Shown here piece after piece: positions 59,920 through 64,000 of a DNA stretch of 64,000 nt (positions are counted from its first letter, which is position 1; the number at the start of each line of letters is the position of its first letter). The notes beneath the pieces were generated by a model. That model worked only from the letters and a program-made list of their open reading frames with translations, was not told the DNA's origin and ran no database searches. The DNA comes from Streptomyces diastatochromogenes. Lineage in GTDB: Bacteria; Actinomycetota; Actinomycetes; Streptomycetales; Streptomycetaceae. The position numbers and the translations under genes are program-made. The stretch spans positions 62,481 to 126,480 of the forward strand of contig NZ_MCGQ01000016.1 of NCBI RefSeq assembly GCF_002242805.1, in the 5' to 3' direction.

Positions 59920-60516
59920 TCAGGTGCGGATCGCCGTCCGCTGGAGCAGCCCCCAGGTGAACTCGGCGACGACCTCGTGTCGTACGCCGTCCCCGTCGGG
60001 GGCCGTGAAGGCCAGGCCTGGGGGTCCCCCCACGCCATTCGGGCAGTGGGGGAGGGTGGGGGCCGTGCCCTCCAGCGGGCGGGCCGGGGCGAAGGCGCGG
60101 GCGGCCTCGTCCACCGTGCAGGACCACGGGGTGAGGTCGTCCAGGGTGCGCAGGGCCGGGGCCGGGGCGCCCGGCGCGCGCACCAGCCACTCGTTCCAGA
60201 CCGCACCGTCGGGGGAGACCAGCACCTCGAAGCGCAGGCCGGGCCAGAGGGGCAGCGCCCACTGCCGGGCCTCGCAGTCGACGTCACCGAGGCGGCGCGG
60301 GACGACGGCCTCGGGCGCGCCGAGGACCGACCGGTACCGGGCGGCGGCGGACCGCGACCTCGGCGACCGGACCATGGCCTGCCAGCGCTTGTTGGCCTCC
60401 CGCATGTCCGCGATCGACGCGCCCAGCGTGCGCCGGGCGTTCTCGACCAGGTCCGGGTTGTGGTCGGCCATGCGGCGCAGCAGCACCAGCTGGAAGTCGA
60501 GTTGCATGGCACCCAT
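59920..60516 (-). CDS. Hypothetical protein, about 198 aa
   Basis: I recognise no family. The product starts MGAMQLDFQLVLLRRMADHN, then a charged helix (LGASIADMREANKRWQAM). A beta-rich part follows (LPLWPGLRFEVLVSPDGAVW, NEWLVRAPGAPAPALRTLDD) and ends FTWGLLQRTAIRT. It contains a single Cys-rich spot (CTVDE, HCPNG). No signal or membrane helix. ATG 60516, 60507 and 60540 are all possible. It converges on the SDR gene and diverges from the IclR gene. Confidence 0.72.
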   Translation of the reverse strand: MGAMQLDFQLVLLRRMADHNPDLVENARRTLGASIADMREANKRWQAMVRSPRSRSAAARYRSVLGAPEAVVPRRLGDVDCEARQWALPLWPGLRFEVLVSPDGAVWNEWLVRAPGAPAPALRTLDDLTPWSCTVDEAARAFAPARPLEGTAPTLPHCPNGVGGPPGLAFTAPDGDGVRHEVVAEFTWGLLQRTAIRT

Positions 60517-60566
60517 GGTGCCCGGCTCGCTCCAGGCCATTGCCCGCGCAACCCTGCATGACTAGC

Positions 60567-60611
60567 CTGTGTTCGTCATGCCGATCGTCTGTTGAAATCT
60601 CGAACACAGAC
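60567..60611. promoter_or_regulatory. Inverted repeats upstream of the IclR gene
   Basis: CTGTGTTCG (60567-60575) and CGAACACAG (60601-60609) are exact complements 25 bases apart. GTCTGT (60587-60592) with ACAGAC (60606-60611) forms an overlapping shorter pair around TGAAATCTCGAAC. The second resembles IclR operators and lies about 30-50 bases before the IclR start, as for autoregulation. Confidence 0.5.
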
Positions 60612-60638
60612 GCTTAGACCCAAGGGAGGGGGCCGGAC

Positions 60639-61412
60639 GTGGGACGCCTCGTGCCTGCCGTGACCCGGGCTCTGGACATTCTGGAGCTTTTCCTGGACGG
60701 GGACGGGACTCTCTCCGCCCCCGACATCGTGCGCAAGCTGCAGCTGCCGCGCACCACCGTGCACGAGCTGGTCACCACGCTCGCCGCACGCTCGTACATC
60801 GTGCAGGTGCCGGGACAGCCCGGACGGTACCGGCTCGGCGTACGCCCGTACCAGCTCGGCAGCCGCTACGCCGAGCAGCTCGACCTCGCGGCCGAGGGCC
60901 AGCAGGTGGCCCGCTCGGTCGCGGAGACCTGCGACGAGACGGTCCACGTGGCCATCCTCGAGGGCACCGACGTCATCTACATCGCCAAGGTCGACTCCAC
61001 GCACGCCGTGCGCATGGTCTCGGCCGCGGGGCGCCGGCTGCCCGCCCACTGCACCTCCGTCGGCAAGATGCTGCTGGCCTCGCTGCCGGAGCAGGAGCTG
61101 GCGGCGCGGATCCCGGACGATGCCGAGCTGACCGCGATGACGCCCAACAGCATCACCGATCCCGGCGCGCTGCGCGAGGCCCTGGCGGAGATCCGGCAGC
61201 GGGGCATCGCGGTGGAGAGCCGCGAGTCCAACCCGGACGTGTCGTGCGTGGCGGCCCCGGTGCGCGACCGCGCAGGTCACGTGGTCGCGGCACTCTCCAT
61301 CTCGGTCCCCATGATCCGCTGGAGCGACGAGCGGCGGGACGAGCTGGAGCAGCTGGTCGCCAAGGGCGCGGCGGAGCTGTCGGAGCGGCTCGGCCACCGG
61401 AGCGTGGCATGA
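60639..61412 (+). CDS. IclR family transcriptional regulator
   Basis: A 257-residue regulator. The winged helix-turn-helix covers residues 5-65 (RALDILELFLDGDGTLSAPD, IVRKLQLPRTTVHELVTTLA). The effector domain has VHVAILEGTDVIYIAKVDST, PAHCTSVGKMLLA and CVAAPVRDRAGHVVAALSIS. GTG 60639 is preceded by GGGAGGGGG. Its stop overlaps the start of an SMP-30/lactonase gene by ATGA, so it most likely senses a sugar acid or lactone used in that step. Confidence 0.95.
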   Translation: MGRLVPAVTRALDILELFLDGDGTLSAPDIVRKLQLPRTTVHELVTTLAARSYIVQVPGQPGRYRLGVRPYQLGSRYAEQLDLAAEGQQVARSVAETCDETVHVAILEGTDVIYIAKVDSTHAVRMVSAAGRRLPAHCTSVGKMLLASLPEQELAARIPDDAELTAMTPNSITDPGALREALAEIRQRGIAVESRESNPDVSCVAAPVRDRAGHVVAALSISVPMIRWSDERRDELEQLVAKGAAELSERLGHRSVA

Positions 61413-62254
61413 CGGCGTACGAGGTCGCCGTGCCCGCGGAGGCGACGCTCGGCGAGGGCCCCACCTGGGACTCGGCGACCGGCCGCCTCATCTGGCTCGA
61501 CATACTGGGCATGCGCGTCCACACGTACGACCCCTCCTCCGGCCGCCGGACGAGCCGTACGACGGAGCAGCACGTGGGCGCCGCGAAGCCCCGCGCGGGG
61601 GGCGGCCTGGTGCTGAACCTGCGCGACGGCGTCGGCCTGCTGGACCCCGACGACACCTTCCGCTGGCTGCACCACGAGCCGGTGCCCGGCCGCCGCGCCA
61701 ACGACGCGGCCGTGGCTCCCGACGGGGCCCTCTGGGCGGGCACGATGCGGTACGACGAGGCGGCGGGCGGTGGCACGCTGACCCGCCTGACCGGGGACGG
61801 GGACGTTCGTGTCGCCCTCCCCGACGTCACCGTCAGCAACGGCACCGGCTGGAGCCCCGACGGTCGCCTCCTGTACTACGCCGACACCCCGACCCGGCGC
61901 GTGGACGTCTTCGACTACGACGACGAGGGCATCCGCAACCGCCGCACGCTGACGGAGATCGAGGAGGGGGCCGGCTTTCCCGACGGGCTGACGGTCGATG
62001 CGGAGGGATGTGTGTGGGTGGCGCTGTGGGACGGGGGAGCGGTGCGCCGCTATACCCCGTCCGGTGACCTGGACCGCGTGATCACGTTGCCGACCCCGCG
62101 TACGACTGCCTGCGCCTTCGGTGGCCCCGACCTGACCGACCTCTACATCACGACGGCTCGCATCGGGCTGTCGGCGCCCCATCCGATGTCGGGCTCGCTG
62201 CTGGTGGTACCCGGGGCGGGGAAGGGGTTGCCCCAACCGGCATTCGCCGGCTGA
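61409..62254 (+). CDS. SMP-30/gluconolactonase-like lactonase
   Basis: A 281-residue six-blade propeller. The metal-site residues appear as Glu in ATLGEGPTWDS, Asn in NGTGWSPDGRLLYYADTPTR with the catalytic Asp region, and GFPDGLTVDAEGCVWVALWD. The family hydrolyses sugar lactones with a divalent metal. ATG 61409 overlaps the IclR stop by four bases (ATGA). The pair suggests a sugar-acid catabolic step, though no dehydrogenase or transporter follows; a dispersed repeat and a convergent flavoprotein gene come next. Confidence 0.93.
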   Translation: MTAYEVAVPAEATLGEGPTWDSATGRLIWLDILGMRVHTYDPSSGRRTSRTTEQHVGAAKPRAGGGLVLNLRDGVGLLDPDDTFRWLHHEPVPGRRANDAAVAPDGALWAGTMRYDEAAGGGTLTRLTGDGDVRVALPDVTVSNGTGWSPDGRLLYYADTPTRRVDVFDYDDEGIRNRRTLTEIEEGAGFPDGLTVDAEGCVWVALWDGGAVRRYTPSGDLDRVITLPTPRTTACAFGGPDLTDLYITTARIGLSAPHPMSGSLLVVPGAGKGLPQPAFAG

Positions 62255-62340
62255 CCGGAACCGGGGCATGCCGCCCCAGCGGCACGACTGCCCGCAGTTA
62301 CGGACGGTGCTATTGCGGCCGACGGGGCTGCAACTCCCCA

Positions 62341-62362
62341 GGGGCGCGGGGAACTGCGCGAC
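62341..62362 (+). repeat. Dispersed Streptomyces intergenic element, copy 2
   Basis: The same 22-base core as at 26189-26210, in the same orientation, within the 151-base gap between two convergent genes. Its GC-rich context (CCCC...GGGG) could fold into a hairpin and act as terminator. Confidence 0.75.
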
Positions 62363-62405
62363 CAGCCCCCACCGGCCCGCACCCGGCAACGGACCGTAGC
62401 CCCGC

Positions 62406-63809
62406 CTAAAAGACCCCCGCAGCCTTCCGTTCCTCCACAGTGAGCGGCGGAGCCGTGAGCGGCGGCTTCAGTGGCCCCACCGCGGCAGCGACAAGCACGC
62501 TCGGTGCCAGCAACGCCTCCGCCCCCCGCTGCAGCGCCGTCACGTCCGTCATCCGGCGGGCCACACGGCCGTTGCCCGTCGCGGTGTACAGGAGGCGGCC
62601 GACGTAGGCGGACAGGAGACGGTCCCGCAGGGTAGGGCCCGTCTCCGTCGCGCCGGGATAGAAGACGTCCGCCCCGATCGCCAGGTCCCACGCCGCCCGC
62701 ACCGTCCGCCCCACCGCCTTCTGGATGTGACGGGACAGGCCCGGGGTGCTGCCGAGGGGACCCTGGCGGCGGATCACATCCCGCAACGCCAGCGCGGATT
62801 GAGCCGACACCGCCATTCCGTGGCCGTACACCGGGTTCAGCGCACACACCGCATCCCCGAGCACCACGAAGTTCTCCGGCCACACCGGCATCCGCTCGAA
62901 GAAGTAGCGGCGGTTCGCGGTGGTCCGGGTGGTCGTCACCTCGGTCAGCGGCTCCGCGTTCGCCAGCAGCTCGCCGATGAGCGGATGGCGCAGCTCCTTG
63001 AGGGCGTACCGGTCGAAGTGGTCGGGGTCCTTGGGGATGTCGTCGCCTCGGCCGCCGAAGAGCGTGACGATCCACCGGCCGTCCTCGACCGGCATCAGCA
63101 CGCCCCCACGCCCGGTCCCCGCACCCCGGGGATCGGGCTCGATGTTGACGATCGGGAAGCCGTCCCGTGCCGCCTGCTCCGGCGCCCGGAACAACCGGCT
63201 GGCGTACACCAGCCCCGAGTCGACCTCCCGCCGCTCCGGCCCGGGCAGCCCCAGCTCGGTCAGCCAGTGGGAGGCCCGGGAACCGCGGCCGGTGGCGTCG
63301 ACGACCAGGTCGGCCGACAGGGTGCGCTCGGCGGCGTCGTGGGCCCGGATCCGTACCCCGGTCACGCCCGTGTCCGTGCCCGTGAGGGCGACCGCCTCGG
63401 CCCGCTCCACCAACTCGATGTCCCCGTGGGCCAGGGCGAGTTGCCGTACCACCCAGTCCAGCAGATCCCGGCTGGCCGGCAGCATGAACGCCGACTCGGA
63501 CCACCGCCGGTACCAGCCGTGCGGCGACAGGGCCACCATGTCCGTGGTCATCGGCACCCGGCTCACCCCGGCCGCCCGCAGCCGCCCGATCGCCCCGGGC
63601 AGCAGCTGCTCCAGTGCCCGCGCCCCGCCCGACCACAGCTGGTGCACATGCCGGGCCTGCGGCAGCCCCTTGCGCGGCTCGGGCCCCGCGGGCAGCGCGT
63701 CCCGCTCGACCACGGTCACCCGGGCGCCGGTCGAGGCCAGGGCGCGGGCCGCGAGCAGGCCGGCGAGGGAGCCGCCGAGCACGACGGCGGCGGGCTTGCG
63801 TTCACTCAT
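62406..63809 (-). CDS. FAD-dependent monooxygenase/epoxidase-like protein
   Basis: A 467-residue flavoprotein. AAVVLGGSLAGLLAARALAS is the FAD motif, VVERDAL ends strand 2, and LVVDATGRGSRASHWL and VVLGDAVCALNPVYGHGMAV are the conserved GD segment. This layout matches squalene-epoxidase-like and aromatic hydroxylases found in Streptomyces secondary metabolism. I start at ATG 63809 (MSERKPAA), overlapping the preceding gene's stop by eight bases. The C-terminus is hydrophobic (LLAPSVLVAAAVGPL). Product and substrate are unknown; the operon extends past the right edge. Confidence 0.87.
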   Translation of the reverse strand: MSERKPAAVVLGGSLAGLLAARALASTGARVTVVERDALPAGPEPRKGLPQARHVHQLWSGGARALEQLLPGAIGRLRAAGVSRVPMTTDMVALSPHGWYRRWSESAFMLPASRDLLDWVVRQLALAHGDIELVERAEAVALTGTDTGVTGVRIRAHDAAERTLSADLVVDATGRGSRASHWLTELGLPGPERREVDSGLVYASRLFRAPEQAARDGFPIVNIEPDPRGAGTGRGGVLMPVEDGRWIVTLFGGRGDDIPKDPDHFDRYALKELRHPLIGELLANAEPLTEVTTTRTTANRRYFFERMPVWPENFVVLGDAVCALNPVYGHGMAVSAQSALALRDVIRRQGPLGSTPGLSRHIQKAVGRTVRAAWDLAIGADVFYPGATETGPTLRDRLLSAYVGRLLYTATGNGRVARRMTDVTALQRGAEALLAPSVLVAAAVGPLKPPLTAPPLTVEERKAAGVF

Positions 63810-64000
63810 GTACGGCAACGCTCTCTGCTGGGACGGCCGCACGCGCGCGGACCGTCTCGATGTCGTCGGGACGGCGCAGGGCCCGGGAGACGGCCCCGAT
63901 CTCCTGGAGCAGGTTGGTGGTGTCGGGCCCGGCGGCCGACTCCGGCGGCTCGGGGTCGCGGGCCTTCGCCTCGATCGCGTCGAGGATGCTGACCGCGGCC
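63802..64000 (-). CDS. C-terminal part of an unknown protein (cut by window edge)
   Basis: The visible 65 codons end AAVPAESVAVHE and contain NLLQEIGAVSRALRR and a Pro/Glu-rich stretch (ARDPEPPESAAGPD). The stop overlaps the ATG of the following monooxygenase by eight bases, showing that both belong to one operon. No family can be assigned from this fragment. Confidence 0.7.
   Translation of the reverse strand, partial: AAVSILDAIEAKARDPEPPESAAGPDTTNLLQEIGAVSRALRRPDDIETVRARAAVPAESVAVHE

Noticed and set aside
1..64000. CRISPR array, transposons, rRNA operon, large NRPS/PKS genes
   Set aside because: No regularly spaced repeats, transposase motifs, rRNA signatures or megasynthase domains were seen on either strand.

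Overview
The window is chromosomal DNA of a Streptomyces, or a very close relative. Support comes from the very high G+C with strong third-position bias, frequent GTG starts, and the gene content: a HrdA-type sigma factor beside dnaG, an actin-like mbl gene, malonyl-CoA synthetase matB, a class F sortase and a sugar ABC importer with no ATPase of its own. From memory (not checked here), the S. coelicolor orthologues lie in the same order (matB near SCO2444, mbl SCO2451, hrdA SCO2465, nasA SCO2473, nirBD SCO2486-2488). The window therefore appears to be an inverted view of a conserved core-chromosome segment.

Layout. 0-9.8 kb: nitronate monooxygenase, small hypothetical and secreted proteins, a short-chain dehydrogenase, a sugar-binding lipoprotein with two permeases, an SDR/TetR pair sharing an operator, and a Vgb-like propeller gene that runs into tetR. 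9.9-14.1 kb: the nitrite-reductase operon (FAD oxidoreductase-nirB-nirD, leftward). 14.2-22.2 kb: sortase and a membrane protein, a TetR/MFS efflux pair with a five-copy operator array, a secreted M4 protease, a GGCT-like protein, arylamine N-acetyltransferase and a lipoprotein. 22.2-26.2 kb: nasA nitrate reductase, a SanA-like protein and a sirohydrochlorin-chelatase-like gene, which complete a dispersed nitrate-assimilation set with GlnR-like boxes. 26.3-32.3 kb: dgt, a ferredoxin-reductase-like flavoprotein, dnaG and the sigma factor. 32.3-38 kb: a heterodimeric ABC exporter, an FGGY kinase and a YtxH-like protein. 38.1-38.5 kb: two identical tRNA-Asn genes and a CAU-anticodon tRNA, followed by about 0.7 kb of lower-G+C DNA with no gene I can identify.

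39.2-45.6 kb: the most unusual locus. It is a tightly coupled five-gene operon: a GMC-like flavoprotein, a sorbitol-dehydrogenase-small-subunit-like protein, a second GMC oxidoreductase, a ferritin-like protein of the VioB/RebD N-domain type, and a protein resembling the acetoacetate-decarboxylase fold. Four of the five genes start within a few bases of the preceding stop. The upstream DNA and first half of the operon have visibly lower G+C than the rest. I know of no described system with this composition.

45.7-64 kb: a Ser/Thr kinase, a 33-codon ORF with a strong ribosome site, mbl, a Trypco1-like protein divergent from a 1205-residue subtilase, matB overlapping a fused carboxyltransferase, a methyltransferase, a MerR-PP2C fusion divergent from an ATP-grasp gene, LysR/SDR, IclR coupled to an SMP-30 lactonase, and an FAD monooxygenase operon cut by the right edge. 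No CRISPR array, transposase, integrase or rRNA was seen.
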